64,000 nucleotides of DNA from Cladocopium goreaui (Eukaryota; Sar; Dinophyceae; Suessiales; Symbiodiniaceae). The DNA lies in the NCBI GenBank assembly GCA_947184155.2, contig CAMXCT020006468.1:155336-219335 (forward strand), written 5' to 3'. The translations under genes were made by a program, and so were the position numbers. The notes under the pieces were generated by a model. That model did not search any database. It was not told where the DNA came from and saw only the letters and a program-made list of their open reading frames with translations. Positions 1 through 12,127 of the stretch are shown here, in pieces (the first letter of the stretch is position 1; each line of letters opens with the position of its first letter).

Positions 1-565
1 CTGCCTGCACGACCAGTGGGCACCCCACAGAAACGACACTTAGCAGCACGAGGCGTGGACCTTGGTGGGGAGAAGACCGCTTTGTGGGCAATCTACCGAT
101 GGCACGTCACGAATTGGACGATTTTCAGTGACATGTGCATTTATAACATTTTATAACTTATAACTTGTAACATCATAACATCTTGCTTAGTTCATAACAT
201 CTTATGACTGTATGCATCAGAATAATGTGGACAAACGACTCTTCACAATGATCTTTGTTCTATTTTGACGCTACCCATCAGTTTTCAGGTCATGCTGCGC
301 AAAGAGCACCAGTGGTCGTGTCAGCCCGACTACTTATTTGGACAGCTGCGATGTTGAACACTGCGAGAGAAAACGCTCAAAGCAAAGCGTGACCAATCTC
401 AGTGAACGTGGCAGTGGCGGCACATGCGCTAGATGTCCTCCTTTTTTTGGCTCCCAGATAGGCAGCATTGTGTTTGACGAAGCCCATTTTTCGAGTCTGA
501 AAAAGAACAAAGCGGATCAAGACTGAAAAATGCCGCAGTGACTTCATTGAAGCGCAAAAATCATA

Positions 566-3500
566 GTTGCCAGGCTGGGTGGTGGTGCAGCTGGAATGAT
601 GGCTGCCATGACTGCAGGCTTTTTTTCCGGGACGGCCGGGGATGCGATGCTGAAATGTGGTGAAAAGATGTGGTTTCAGTCAGAGGAGTCAAATACCCTC
701 TGGTAAACTAACATAGCTATTGAAAATGGCCATTTATAGTGGATTTTCCCATTAAAAATGGTGATTTTTCATAGCTATGTTAAATTACCACAGGGTACCT
801 GGAGGCATTCCGCTGTGCCACAGGAAACTGCCGAATCTTGAGGCCTTTCTGCACTTGATGTCGCGATGTGAATTTCTGAATAACCCCTGCGCAAGCCGCA
901 CTGGTGATCTCTTGCTCCAGGTCCTGCATTCAAATCATGAGAAATCTTCCCATTCGTCTCCGAAAGTCGCTAGTCCCAGACTTTCCCAGACTTCCATAGG
1001 CTCCTTTGCCAAGCCCCTGGCTTCCTGGGAAGCTTTGGAAGCCGGGGGACAACTCAGCAGACTCACATAGCGCCATGGCCGCCATGGCGAGTGTCAGCCA
1101 CGCAAAGATGACTCTTCAGAGCCCACTCACGGGCATTTTGACTGCATTGGATTTCCACATATTTCCACCCTCCGAAATAGTGATCAATTCAAACGGTTGT
1201 ATGTTGATGTTGACCTTGGGAGGACAGGGAGACCATTCACGCTGCGGCAAAGGTCAAGTTGCACAGGATGGTCACAAGAGAAATCTCTCATGCTCTTTTT
1301 GGAACATTTTTCCCCCCTGGTGGGTGCTTCAGGCAGATCTTCCACAGCAGTAGACTATTATTCGACTTCTTACAGAATATACAGAATTACAGAATGTTGC
1401 AGAGAGGCATCACCTTTGTTCGTATAAGAACATTCTGACTGATCAACAGCTCTGTGTTTGAAAAATACAAAAACTCTGCGTACTTCATCCTTTCCCGAGT
1501 CCCCCTTGCTCCAAGGTGACTCCGTTGCTTGGATGCAACTCATTGTGGAGTGCGGAGTCGCCAGCGGCGTCTCCACCTGAGGCCCCTGAAGGACTTGATG
1601 TCAGTCACGTGGCGAAAGAAGTGCGAAAGCTGAAGAAGGCGCAGATGTTTTCCTGGGTCGCAAGCGTAGCGCCGTAGAGGTTGAAGCCCCAACTCAGTGC
1701 GCAGCTCACACCCTTGAGATCTTTGTCAGGTCTTGCGTGAGATCGAGGCTTTAGAAGACCGCTCCTCTGGAGGCATCGAAGAAATCTTGCGTTGTCTCTG
1801 AATCTTGGTGCGTGGGACAAGGGCTAACACCTTGCAAGGAGAGCAGCTGCTGGACTGCCAGCTGCTGAAGATGCAGAGAAAGACTGAGATTTTGGAGCCC
1901 AATCTGCAATTGGTTGGCGAGTTAGCTCTTGAACAAATCAAATCCAAGGCATTAGCCTGAGCAAGAGTCAAGCCTGAGGTGCTTTCAGCAGTTTTTGTGT
2001 TTTTTTTCGCCCAACTTCTGCAACAGTTGATTTAAGATCCAAATGGAAACTTGTCAACGAAGTCGCTTCTTCTTGGACTTTTACCTACGCCAAATGGGTG
2101 TGTCCGAAAATGGGATATACCATGAAAATCCATGAAATACCCACAGAACTTATAACTTATGACTTATGACATCTTATGACCATTTAAACAATTTTAAGCA
2201 GGGATCATGAGTCGTAATGATGAACCAGTGGAATGGGACACCCTATTCGTTGTGTTCTGAGGACAAGCTGGCTGATCTCACTGGATGGTCCTGACACGAC
2301 CCATCCGTGGGGATTCCTAAAGGCGAGGAGAGTTTTGGATGGGAAGCCTGGCAGGTGTCATTGCTAGTCGCGTTGGCAACGTCAGACTGAAGTTCAAACA
2401 AAACTGAGGGTACCCTCTGGTAAACTAACAGTTTGCTATTGAAAATGGCTATTTATAGTGGATTTTCCCATTAAAAATAGTGATTTTCCATAGCTATGTT
2501 AAATTACCAGAGGCTACAAAAAATGGTACAATCATGAATTGGTACTCATGGTACTCGTGGAACAACAGTTTGGTTGCTGAAAAAATATGATTGGTCAGAG
2601 TTCAAGACAGCATGGAACACTTCTGGGGAACTGACACAGGCCTGTGTGCGTATTCAGGAAAAGGAGTCTCAAGTCAGTATCTGGTCAATACACAGGGGAT
2701 TCATCAGCAATGCATTTCCCAACAGCTTTCAGAATCTCACAGTGGTTGGTATGGCAAAGCTCAGCCTAGGTGAGAAGCCCGATGCAAGATGTGCTCCTGT
2801 TCAGGGAATGTCCTTCAAAGATCTTCAAAGGGCAACTGATCCGCAAAATGGAAAGGTCGTTGGGCCATGAATCATGTCTCATTGTGAATTGTAGTATCAA
2901 GAGACATCAGGACCTGCAGCAGTTGCTATGCCCAGCGCCCCGAACTCCATTGGCTTCATTGAGCCGGATGTGTACAGTGTACAGCCGTGTACAGCGCAAA
3001 TAGCAGGAGTGCAAAATGCAAGGGATTGGATGAGATGGTATAGTCCGGTATAGTCATACAATATAACATAATATAATATAATACAATATAATATAATACA
3101 ATATAATATAATTTAATATAATATAGTTTAATATAATACAATATAATATAATATAATATAATATAATATAATATAGTTTAATATAATATAATATAATTTA
3201 ATATAATATAATTTAATATAATATAGCATAATATAAGATAATATAATATAATATAATACAATATAATATAATATAATATAATATAATTTAATATAATATA
3301 ATATAATATAATATAATTTAATATAATATAATATAATATAATATAATTTAATATAATATATTTTAATATAATATAATATAATTTAATATAATATAATATA
3401 ATATAATTTAATATAATATAATATAATATAATTTGATATAATATAATATAATATAATATGATATGATCATGCAAGTCATCTAAGTCATGGTACAGTCTGG

Positions 3501-6500
3501 CAGTGTGAAGATCCCGATTTTTGTTACCTGACTTGGCAGGGCGGCGGGGTCGTCCCGTGACTCTCTTGGAGAAGAACAGTGAGTTGGGGAAGAAGATCAG
3601 GACACGTCGCAGCGGTCGATGTTCTGTCATCCAGGTCAGTGAAGAGTGTAATTTTTCATGCAGGTTTCAGTAATTCCTGATTGAACCACTCAGATTGCTG
3701 CGAATCATCTTCGAATCACCAACAGAACGCCCGTGGTATGTCTTCATGATCTCCACAGTCGCATGGCGTCGCATGGCAGGATCAGTGGTGGGGGTCGCTG
3801 CAACTTCACCAACATCTCGGAGCGCGGTGCGCATGGCTGTGACCTGGTGACCTGGATTTCAGTTTCTTTGAGCATGGGGTACCCTCTGGTTATGTCAACA
3901 GTTTGCTATTGAAAATTGGAATTTTTAAGGGGGAAATCAAGTATTTCGACTGGGCCATTTTCAATAGCTTTTTGTATGTTTACCAGAGGGTAATTTTAAT
4001 GAAACCAAGATTAACAAAAAAAACATGTTTCCCATTGAAATACTGCATGTACATGTTTCCGTGGCCACAAATTGGGACCCAATTTTGGAGAAAGCGGTGT
4101 GGGTCACACTGGGACCCAGCAAATCTAGAGATTTCGGGGCTTTCGAGGAGAAACTTGACAGAGCCTACCATTCCTCACCGGTGATTGATGAGGCAGCAAC
4201 AGGGTCAGAGGTCTTCTGCATCTGACAGATGGGCCTGGGTCAAAGTGGTGCACTCCCTATATATATATATATATATGTTTGGTTTGGTTTTTTTTGGATA
4301 CCTGATCAACAACAGTGGAGGGGGTTCTAGGCTTATCCGGCAATGTTACGTTGGGTCCCCCTGGCAGGATTTTGCACAGTCCGATGGCAGCTTCTTCCAG
4401 AAGGCACAACTGGGTCTTTGCCAATCGGAACGTTGGAATAGTTGAATAGTTCCTTATTCCAATTATCATCAACTATTATCATATCATCCAATAGATATCA
4501 ATTGTCATCAATTATCATCCCAATTATCACAATGTTAGATATAAGATATCAATTATCATCAATTATCTCATATCATATATATATCATCCCCTGAGAACAA
4601 GCGCTTGTACATATCATATCATCCCTGGTTGTTTTGATCGCCTCCAAATCATCCAACTCGTTTTCGAGGCCTTTCGTCGATATCCTCCGGAAAAGTTCAT
4701 TGCCTTGGTGGAGTCCCACGGCATCAAGTGCCCTGGTTCTATCGGATAGGTTGGATCCCCTGGGTGTCCCCTGGGTGTCCCCTGGGTGTCCTTCAGGTCG
4801 TTCAGCTGCAGCGAGGTACCATGAAAAGAAGCTGGGACAACTCTTCTGCAACAAATCCGCGCGGCAGATTGTGGACATGCTTCAGCAGGAGTAGTGCCTC
4901 GGTGGTGAGGGGTGGCGAGGGGTGGCTCGAGCTCTGTCAAGCCGCAGATTTCATCTCAAGATAGGGTGGCATGTCCGATCCTAGGACCTAAGATTCCAGA
5001 ATGTTCCAGAATGTTCAACGTGTTTTTGTTTATCTTTTGTTGCTGAATTCCAGTGGGCCACCTGCGGCAGGAGTGTTTGGCTGCATCAGTGGAACTGTGC
5101 ACTGAAGCTGAGTGTTTGACGGTGGCTGCAGTGGATGCCGGGAAGCTACAGCCGTGATGCTGATGGTTGGTCAAGCTCATGGCTTCAGTAGTTATCCTTC
5201 ACTATGTCCACTGGTTTTGACCTGGTAAAAATGAGTTGCTGGTTTATGTTCCATTCTTTCTTCATGATGGTTGCGCTTGTATGATCTTGTATGACAATTT
5301 GGGGGACAGTAGACTGCTAGACTTGTAGGATGCAGCATGGAAAGCTGTGCTACTTCACAGTATGCAACCTGAACCAAATCAGCTTGAACCATCAACTGTT
5401 GTCCTTACGATGGGTGAAGATTCGTCAGTTCGGCAGCGGTTGAGAGGCGGTTGACACCACTTTCCCTGGAAAAAATGCATGCATGCATGCATACATACCT
5501 ACATACCTGCATACATACATGCATCTCCCCTGTTTGCATGTCTCACTTCGCTTGCATGGCACATGGGTGTCATGTCTCTACACCTGTTGCACTCGCATGA
5601 TGTGGTTGCTCCCCGGGCCATGGATCGTTCTTGCTGGTGTCTCCGGGTGCACTCTGTAGGGTCCTCGTGCTGCTCGCTATCGGATTGAATATTTGAAGTG
5701 TGACCCTGAGATCGCGCCAAAAAGTCGCCAGAGTGCCACAGACTGAGCACCAAGCATTCATCTGGTTGGTGGTTTCAAACATTTTTATTTTCCATAATAT
5801 ATGGGATGTCATCCTTCCCATTGACTTTCATATTTTTCAAGATGGCTAAAACCACCAACCAGTCATGCTTTGCAAGATGATCCGAAACTCATTTCGTGCC
5901 TAGGGATGACAAGAAGAAAGAGATCTATGCTGAGGCATTTGAGTAGCCGCCAATTGAGCACAATTGGAGTCGTAGCCAATTTGGCCATTTGGACGGCCAG
6001 CAAGTCTTATGGCACCGTGTTGTGCACCAGGCTGTGCTGGTGGCTTCTGGTGGATTGAGCTATGCCAGAAGTTGCGACTGCCTCAGCATTTTGAACACTT
6101 TCGCCATCTTTCGCCCAAGTTGAAGTCGTGGACCTCCTGAAATCCTCCAAGGTGGTGCTACTGACCTGGCTCATCGCATTGCTGACTCCTTCAACCTCAA
6201 GGCGGCTCGAATTGATAGTTGCGAAATAGATGATTCCAAGTGAATCCAATTGATTCAAATTGATTCAATAGCTTCAATCATATTTGATCTTCAACACGAA
6301 AATTCTTGCAGGTGACAGGCGTAAGACCAGGACTTGTACCACTCTTGCTTCCCTCCGACGCATGGACCAGGCGAATCTGTCCCAAGTCATTGGGTGCAGG
6401 GTGGGGTGAGGGTGGTACAACCAGGAATGGAATCGAGATGAAGGGGAACGCTCCTGCTAGAGAAACCCCAGAGCTGTAACCACTCTAGACTCTCACAGTG

Positions 6501-7503
6501 TCACACAGTTCCACTATTTAAAGATATTTAAAGCATGGAAAGATCATGGAAGTCTTCATTCTCTCAGCATGCAGCTTCCCGCGGCTACACCTCACTTGCC
6601 ACCTTGTGGCAGCCGTTCAGGAGCCTCACAGGTGTTTCTCTGGAGGTCCCCTGTGGCGCATGAGGGGTATCAATGGATATTACTGGGGGGTGCAGTTGGG
6701 ATTTTGAATGGCTGTAACTACGGCTATACGGCTATACCATGCTATACCCACTTCCGAATCCCATCTGGAACTGCACCCCCGTATATTCTGGTCGCAGCTT
6801 GTCATTTCTTAGTAGGGACTCGTCTTCCGCAGGTAGCTGCCTGCATGGGAAGCACCGTCTTTGATCCGGGCTCAGTACATCGTTTTTTTCAAAATGGCAC
6901 TGGAAGGTGCCACCAGGACATATTTGGAGGTGACATACCGTATCCCTCTGGTAAACTTTTACATAACTATGGAACATCACCATGCTATTAATGGGAAAAC
7001 TCACTATTTCTATGGCCATGTTCCAGTTCGCTTTTTGTATGTTTACCAGGCCGGGTATCTGGAGTGAAGAGATCTTGCAGGTGACCTCCGACCCGTCCTT
7101 GGCTTGGCTAAGTGTCGAGGTGGAGCGCATCCTGTTCACACACAAGGGCATCAGTGGTCCAGCGGCATCCAATGCATGTTTTTGAGCCGGAGAGTCGGTA
7201 TCAAAAGGTGTTTTTTACGAGTTCTAGAATCTGATTGGCGGTTTGGAACATGAATTTTTTGACCTTCCATAATATATATGGGATAATCCTTCCCATTGAC
7301 TTTCATATTTTTCAAGATTGTTAAAACCACCAACCAGATGAGTTCTAGAATGTTCTCCATGGTTTTGCCCAGCAATGTTTGTTTTTTTCCTACTTCTATG
7401 TTGCTTCATGCGGATGGCAGGTGCTTCAGGCTTCATCCTACTGGGAACACCATGCCGATGCCCACAAACCATTGGTCTTGGATGTGCTGCCTTACCTGAA
7501 AGA
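566..7503 (+). CDS. HI0933/BaiN-like FAD-dependent flavoprotein, multi-exon
   Basis: This is a split gene whose exons appear in family order. About 566-617 encodes the FAD-binding LGGGAAGMMAAM loop. About 3540-3634 encodes VTLLEKNSELGKKI and SGRC. About 4645-4733 encodes PPEKFIALVESHGIKC. About 4812-4893 encodes YHEKKLGQLFCNKSA. A weaker exon lies near 5071-5160 (ECLAASVEL). About 6031-6068 encodes VLVASGGLSYA, 6152-6210 GATDLAHRIADSF, 6572-6662 LWQPFRSLTGVSLEV, 7081-7163 ILFTHKGISGP, and 7420-7503 VLQASSYW followed by VLDVLPYL. These are the landmarks of the HI0933-like (PF03486) NAD(P)/FAD oxidoreductases. Family members are flavoproteins, often annotated as putative oxidoreductases; the substrate here is unknown. 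Donors include GT (after 3634) and an apparent GC (after 617). The C-terminal part with the second FAD motif was not found, so the gene may continue downstream or be incomplete. Exon borders are inferred. Confidence 0.82.
694..797 (+). repeat. MITE family 1, copy 1
   Basis: A 104-bp foldback element. It starts TACCCTCTGGTAAACTAAC and ends in the inverted equivalent, with an A/T-rich middle (GAAAATGGCC, TTCCCATTAAAAAT). The outermost TA at both ends fits a Tc1/mariner-type TA target site. It lies in the first long intron of the HI0933-like gene. Confidence 0.85.
1585..1975 (+). pseudogene. coding-like, helical stretch broken by frames, inside a large intron
   Basis: Three plus-strand segments in different frames look protein-coding. 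Near 1590-1660 one encodes a charged helix (HVAKEVRKLKKAQMFSW). Near 1730-1800 another encodes REIEALEDRSSGGIEEIL. Near 1818-1960 a third encodes QLLDCQLLKMQRKTEIL followed by ELALEQIKSKALA. They sit inside the intron between the first two exons of the HI0933-like gene, and none of them fits that family. They could be exons of a nested gene or a decayed retrocopy. I do not recognise the protein. Confidence 0.3.
2411..2516 (+). repeat. MITE family 1, copy 2
   Basis: A 106-bp copy with the 5' TACCCTCTGG end intact and a 3' end drifted to ACCAGAGGCTA. It lies in the same orientation as the first copy and in the same intron. Confidence 0.85.
3050..3475. repeat. TAATA-type AT microsatellite
   Basis: About 420 bp of imperfect TATAATATAATA units with sporadic variants (TTTAATATA, ACAATATA). 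It lies directly upstream of the second HI0933-like exon. Long reverse-strand frames across it encode only Tyr-Ile-Leu runs and are not genes. Confidence 0.95.
3880..3992 (+). repeat. MITE family 1, copy 3 (diverged)
   Basis: A 113-bp copy. Both ends are recognisable (TACCCTCTGG and TTTACCAGAGGGTA). The centre is diverged, with an inserted AAGGGGGAAATC stretch. Intronic in the HI0933-like gene. Confidence 0.75.
5462..5525. repeat. ATGC/ATAC microsatellite
   Basis: Short tetranucleotide tract mixing GCAT, ACAT and ACCT units. No coding signal. Confidence 0.85.
5762..5862 (+). repeat. MITE family 2, copy 1 (introner-like)
   Basis: A 101-bp element with inverted ends CTGGTTGGTGGTTT and AAAACCACCAACCAG. 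Its core contains TTCCATAATATATGGGAT and TTTCATATTTTTCAAGATGG. It is flanked flush by TCAT on both sides, a possible 4-bp target duplication. The 3' end supplies a ready CAG splice acceptor. It lies between exons of the HI0933-like gene. Confidence 0.8.
6941..7057 (-). repeat. MITE family 1, copy 4 (subfamily with CCGGGTA end)
   Basis: It begins TATCCCTCTGGTAAAC and ends GTTTACCAGGCCGGGTA. The middle is in reverse orientation to copy 1. The CCGGGTA end is shared with the copy at 18190, so the two form a subfamily. It lies in the intron just before the ILFTHKGISGP exon. Confidence 0.75.
7231..7337 (+). repeat. MITE family 2, copy 2 (introner-like)
   Basis: Inverted ends CTGATTGGCGGTTT and AAAACCACCAACCAG, with the same core as the 5762 copy. 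A near-identical 14-mer (ACGAGTTCTAGAAT / ATGAGTTCTAGAAT) abuts both sides. It lies between the SGP exon and the VLQASSYW exon of the HI0933-like gene. Confidence 0.8.
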
Positions 7504-7607
7504 GGAGACATGGTGTTCCTCTGACTGAATCCCGAGGGGGTACCGGTTTTCCATGCTGCTGATGACCTTGAAATCAGTTTCAACAGCAACCGTTAAGTTT
7601 TCTTCAT

Positions 7608-7695
7608 AGAATTGGATGATGGGAACATTTACAGGAAAGCCCTATATTTGATGGTAAAAACCATGGTTTCCTGTAAATTTTCCCTTAAACCAATC
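7608..7695. repeat. small foldback element
   Basis: The left arm GGGAACATTTACAGGAAAG and the right arm GTTTCCTGTAAATTTTCCC pair almost perfectly around about 35 nt. Probably a further MITE; only this copy was noticed. Confidence 0.5.
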
Positions 7696-7741
7696 CAGTG
7701 ATTTCTGCAGCGAGATCAAAGTTTTCTGCATGTCAAAAATC

Positions 7742-7812
7742 CAGGAGGAAGTGTTGGAGTGGCTCCAGCGGCGTGCAGAGAGCTGTCGGAAACGTCAGAG
7801 TCGCCGTCCCAT
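7742..7812 (+). CDS. possible exon, helical basic segment
   Basis: After an AATCCAG acceptor the plus strand reads EEVLEWLQRRAESCRKRQ and continues into RRPMFLG. The composition looks coding, and the position would suit a downstream exon of the HI0933-like gene. It cannot be assigned from motifs alone. Confidence 0.3.
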
Positions 7813-7899
7813 GTTTCTTGGCCCTTTGAGGGAGGGACTCTTGGGCTATCTTGGGCTTCTGAAATATTTGGATCTCTGGGGTGGCGAGCATGTCCTCCT

Positions 7900-9220
7900 T
7901 GCTCAGCCTTGCTCGATGATAATTTGAGGGCCAGACGTGGGCATTTGCGCACTTTTCTCCAATTCTGCGCAGATATTATATAGAGTTTGCCAATGTTTGC
8001 CACCGTTGGTTCAATTAAATAGCACTGCCACATGGCATCGCCATTTCAACTCCAGATCGGCTAAAAGGCTTTCAACTTCAGCTGTGTTTGCCCAGAGTTG
8101 CTGTCCTGGATTTGAAGGGTTGACAATGCAATTGCAGATTCAAGTGACTATTTTAGAGAGATCAACTTTCCCTGCATGACATCCATGGTGTATGCGCTGA
8201 GGCCGGCCAGTGAGGCAGGCTCTGTATGGTGGGACGATGAAGCAGAAACCTTGCCACCATAAGAGGAAAAAGTAGCCTTCCTTGTGATAACGCGCTGGAT
8301 CAAAAGTAGGGGAGGTACCACTCGACAGTTTTCAGCGATGCTCAACGATGCGGATTTCGGATGTTCAGCAACAAAAATGTCGCCAGGAACTCGCCCGGAA
8401 GCTGCCTCGACGCTTTGCCGACGGCTTCTGGAAGAACGAGGCATGATCAGCATGGCAACATTGGAACTTGGACCAAAGCCGAGCCGTAACCAGCCGTGTT
8501 TGTAGCAACCAGCCAACTCAGCCAACCATTTTTTCAGTTGACCACATCAAAGCCAACTTTGAGGCCAGCAAACACCTTGGAGTGCGCCCCAGATCTGGCC
8601 TGGAGGAGGGTTCCCACCCTTCGTTGCCAGGGTGCCTGTTCCACTTTCTAAGTGAACTTGCTCTAGAAGCCGACGCAGATCAGCTTCTTTTCAGATTTTT
8701 TCAGGATGTTGCAGGAACTCTTGAGGCTCAAGGTAATTTAGGAAGCACTTGGTGATGAAAAAAAGCCATTCTCCAGTGGTTTTTGTTTGCCTTCTCGACT
8801 GCAAAACTACTTGAACCAGTCCTTTTCAACCTGCACTGACAACCACACATTCGATCCGACCGTTCCTATGTCAACGCTCACACTCCAAACTGTTACCCCC
8901 CAACTCCCAAGCCTTTCAGCTCATGTACACCAAAAGCTGCTTAGCCAACAGATTTTCTTGGCACCGATTTGGTCCCCCAAAAGGGGGCTCCATGTATTCC
9001 TCTGTGCTGAAGAAATGGCGAGCTCGTGAAGCAGAAGAAGCGAAACTGCTGCGACCTGCTGATACACTCACCAGGAGCTTCGGGTCAAAACACTGCTGTA
9101 GCTGGCAACACAGATGGACAGCAGATCTCATAGCTATGCTTTTTTTTCTATGATTTTATCAAAATATAATCACCTTGAAATTCATGAAGATTCTGAAGAA
9201 AACATGAAGCCATCAATTTA
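7900..9220. other. no recognisable gene
   Basis: This stretch has short open frames on both strands. One plus-strand piece near 8923-9110 has a charged helix (LKKWRAREAEEAKLL) that could be exonic. I cannot identify a gene, repeat family or RNA here. Confidence 0.4.
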
Positions 9221-9223
9221 TCA

Positions 9224-9333
9224 TCATCAAGTCAATGGGAATTTCACTTACATAGGCCTTATATAGGCCTTATATATGGTAGGTACTTCCATTTTAGTAT
9301 CCTGAAATTCCCATTGATCAAGTTCCCTTTCTT
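9224..9333. repeat. foldback element with nested TATA palindrome
   Basis: The arms TCAATGGGAATTTCA and TGAAATTCCCATTGA flank a centre with duplicated AGGCCTTATATAGGCCTTAT. This is a MITE-like structure. No second copy was noticed in the window. Confidence 0.55.
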
Positions 9334-9406
9334 AAAGATGGCTGATATCCCATCCGCCCAGGAAGAAAGCAGATTGGATTTTACCCGCAGGTCATGGCCT
9401 GGACCC

Positions 9407-9482
9407 AGACCACGAGGTCTTGCTGCGTGTGCGGCAGCGCCTCAACGCTGCCAAGCGCTTGAAGGATTACACCTGGCATCAG
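9407..9482 (+). CDS. possible exon upstream of the EF-hand gene
   Basis: The plus strand reads HEVLLRVRQRLNAAKRLKDY and continues to TWHQ, ending at CATCAGTTT. The Arg/Leu-rich amphipathic helix looks coding. It may be an early exon of the EF-hand gene that follows. Confidence 0.35.
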
Positions 9483-9948
9483 TTTCTGGGATGGCTCGGA
9501 TGGCCAGGATGGCCTGGTGGTTTTGGGAATCCTCACTGGCAACAATTTTTGGCGAACGTGACATGTTGTGACTACGTGATTAACTGTGATTACACTGGTG
9601 CAATGCTGATGATGATGCCATTTTTTTGATGCCTGCAATGTTGTTGTATCCAAAGATCAACAGGATCCCTTTCGTACCTAAATTTATGCCTTTAAATATG
9701 CCGAATATGCCCTGGATGAAGCTCTGATTCGCTGCAGCTCCAAGATTAAATAGAAGCTGTTTATCTGGTATTATTGTGACATCAAGAGTGCAGGGCTTTG
9801 ATCTTGAAGGCCTTGCACTGAAGCTGCACCTCAGACTGTCCGACTTGAACAGGTCATGAACAGGTCATTGCTGTGTTTTACTATGGGTCTGGTCTTGTTT
9901 CGTGGTGTTTTCTTAGGGAGTTGCCGTTGTGCGTTGCCGTTGTGCGCC

Positions 9949-12127
9949 TTGGGTATCTGAGGCTCTTTGCTTTCTGCGACAAGGATCGGTCCGGTACCTT
10001 GGACTGGAAGGAGTTCAAGCACCTGGTGCGAGATACCTTGGCGGTGCCGCAAGAAGCCGTTGCCAAGCTTGAAGCGCTGCGCGCTGGGAACTGGTTGCTT
10101 CGTTGTTTTAAAAGCGTAGGAGAACATAGGATAACAGTAAAGGAACCTTTCCCAACACGGGATTGAAATTAGGGGGAATCCATGGGAATCCCAAAAAATT
10201 GCATGACATGGCCAGGCCATAGGGGGGGATCAACATCGTTCACAGGTTTGTGATGCGGACATGATGCAGCTCTTTCGCAGCATCGACCAGGTGCATCTTA
10301 AATGTGGGACCACAATTTTTTAGTACACAAAAGTTGGGTTGGGTTGATCCATGCTGAGTCACTATCTGCTAGAACATGACGAAGATTTGTGGCTTTTGGG
10401 GGCCATCTTGGGTCCAAAGTTTTGACCCATAGCGCCCCATTAGTGATGGTCACAAGGTGAAGACATATTTTTTTCTGTTACTGTCGAAGAAATTGTGTTC
10501 GGAGCCTGGAGCTTGGGGGGTTTCAGTGATTCTTGGGCGTTTCCAAGTAGTACCCTCTGGTAAACTAACATAACTATGGAAAATCACTATTTTTTATGGG
10601 AAAATCCACTATAAATGGCCATTTTCAATAGCTATGTTAGTCATTACCAGAGGGTACCGGATACTGTGGAGGATCCTCACACAGCGCCTTAGATTTTTCG
10701 CGGCCAGGTGGAAGGTCAGGGAAAAGGGAGCCAATTGGTTGATCTCAGCCACTCAGCATGACACGTGGCAATCTTTTCAATGGAAAAAGCCATGAAAGTT
10801 TTGTTCGAATCAAAACGGTCACTGAGGTGACCTTGAAACATCCCTCTTTTTCCTCCATTTTCCCTATGGAAACCGCAGGTGTCTTGGTGATTTCACTGGC
10901 AGTTGAGGTGAGCTGCTCCACTACTTGGCCAGAGGGCAACTGGATCCCGAGGTGTTGGCAGCGCGAGCGCAGCAGCGGGTGGAGCGTGTCAGACGGAATA
11001 TCCAATTGGCCTTCGTGCACCTTTGATGATACATTTCAATACATTTCACGGATTTTCCCAGTAGATTTTGGACATATTTTTGGACATTTTTGGACCTCTT
11101 GCAGCACTTGGATGATCATTTGGAGGATGATATATGGTAAGTATTTCAGCATGGATGGTCATGGATGGTTGGTATGTAACTGTCTTAGTTCTGGGGCTAT
11201 CCCGTTCGGGAGTGGGTCAGAATTCCGAATCATGATCAGCTACTAGGCTACTAGTGTTTTCCGACTGGGATGGTCACGCCGGAGCTCACATTTGGACCTA
11301 AATAGCTATGCATTGCTAAGGAAACTGGAGCTCACGAACTCTGATGCCCGTCACATGTTCCACCGGATTGACATGGATACTTCCAACCGGGTGCCTCAGT
11401 TGCTATGTTGATCACGTTAGGCAGATCTCCATGCTTCATCAATGTGCTGAAAGCATCACCAAGCAACGAGGTCAGGTCGCCAACGCAACGCGTTTGTTTT
11501 TCTCGTTGGCTCATCAGGTCTCCCCCTTTGAGTTCGAGGAGTTCGTTCGAGGTAGACTGCAGTTGTCTCATTGGGATGTGATGCCTGCAGACCTAAAGGA
11601 CCTGGCTGATTTCGATTGGTATGGTATTTTGATGATATTTTTTAATGATATGTATGATATGCATGTTTTATCTACAGGAAAACTTATATATTAATATATA
11701 TATATACATATTATATATGATATGTATGTTCTATCCACAAAACTCACCTCGATCTGAGCAGCAAATGCTGCAAATGGATTGTAGTCCTTGATGGCAGTGG
11801 TTGCTTCCATGTTGCGAGGAATTTTATAACTTCCTTGACCATGATGGCGATGGCATCGATATGTACGAGTTCACGGACTACGTCCAAAGGGTCAATAAGA
11901 CAAAGAAGACGTTGGGTGCGCAAAACATGGCCCGAGCCAGTTCTGGACCTCTGTTTCGGCGAAAGCAAAGGACTTTCAAGGATCAGTTGGTTCAGGATTT
12001 GGAGAATGGCAGCAATGGTGGCAGAAGCATGCCAAACTTGAACCTTACCTCTTCATTCGTGAACGTTGGGCGGCAAAAGCGTCCAACCAACCGCTTCGCA
12101 GCGTCTGGCATGTCAATTTTGGCATAG
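9949..12127 (+). CDS. EF-hand calcium-binding protein, multi-exon
   Basis: Exons seen by eye: about 9949-10082, loop DKDRSGTLDWKEF (complete EF-hand); 10246-10290, DMMQLFRSIDQ, the entering helix of a second hand; about 10908-11014, ELLHYLARGQLDPEVL; 11321-11390 ending HRIDMDTSNR and 11518-11618 starting VSPFEFEEF, which splice to a full loop with D, D, S and E at the ligand positions; 11819-12127, loop DHDGDGIDMYEF (complete EF-hand) and a basic tail. The architecture resembles four-EF-hand calcium sensors with a C-terminal extension. No kinase or other enzymatic domain was seen in these exons. The second loop is incomplete, so an exon may have been missed. Intron 10291-10907 holds a family 1 MITE. 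The stop at 12125 may be bypassed if splicing continues to the exons downstream. Confidence 0.82.
10551..10656 (-). repeat. MITE family 1, copy 5
   Basis: A 106-bp copy with both ends intact (TACCCTCTGG and CCAGAGGGTA), in reverse orientation to copy 1. It lies in an intron of the EF-hand gene. Confidence 0.87.
11690..11735. repeat. AT-dinucleotide microsatellite
   Basis: Short TATATA tract inside the last intron of the EF-hand gene. Confidence 0.8.

Noticed and set aside
3178-3630. Reverse-strand frame over the TAATA microsatellite
   Set aside because: Encodes only Leu-Tyr-Ile runs from simple repeat DNA, and its start overlaps the HI0933-like exon on the other strand.
5961-5984. Second spliced-leader relic (CGTAGCCAATTTGGC)
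   Set aside because: Mismatches inside the leader core and no CTCAAG end; likely chance.
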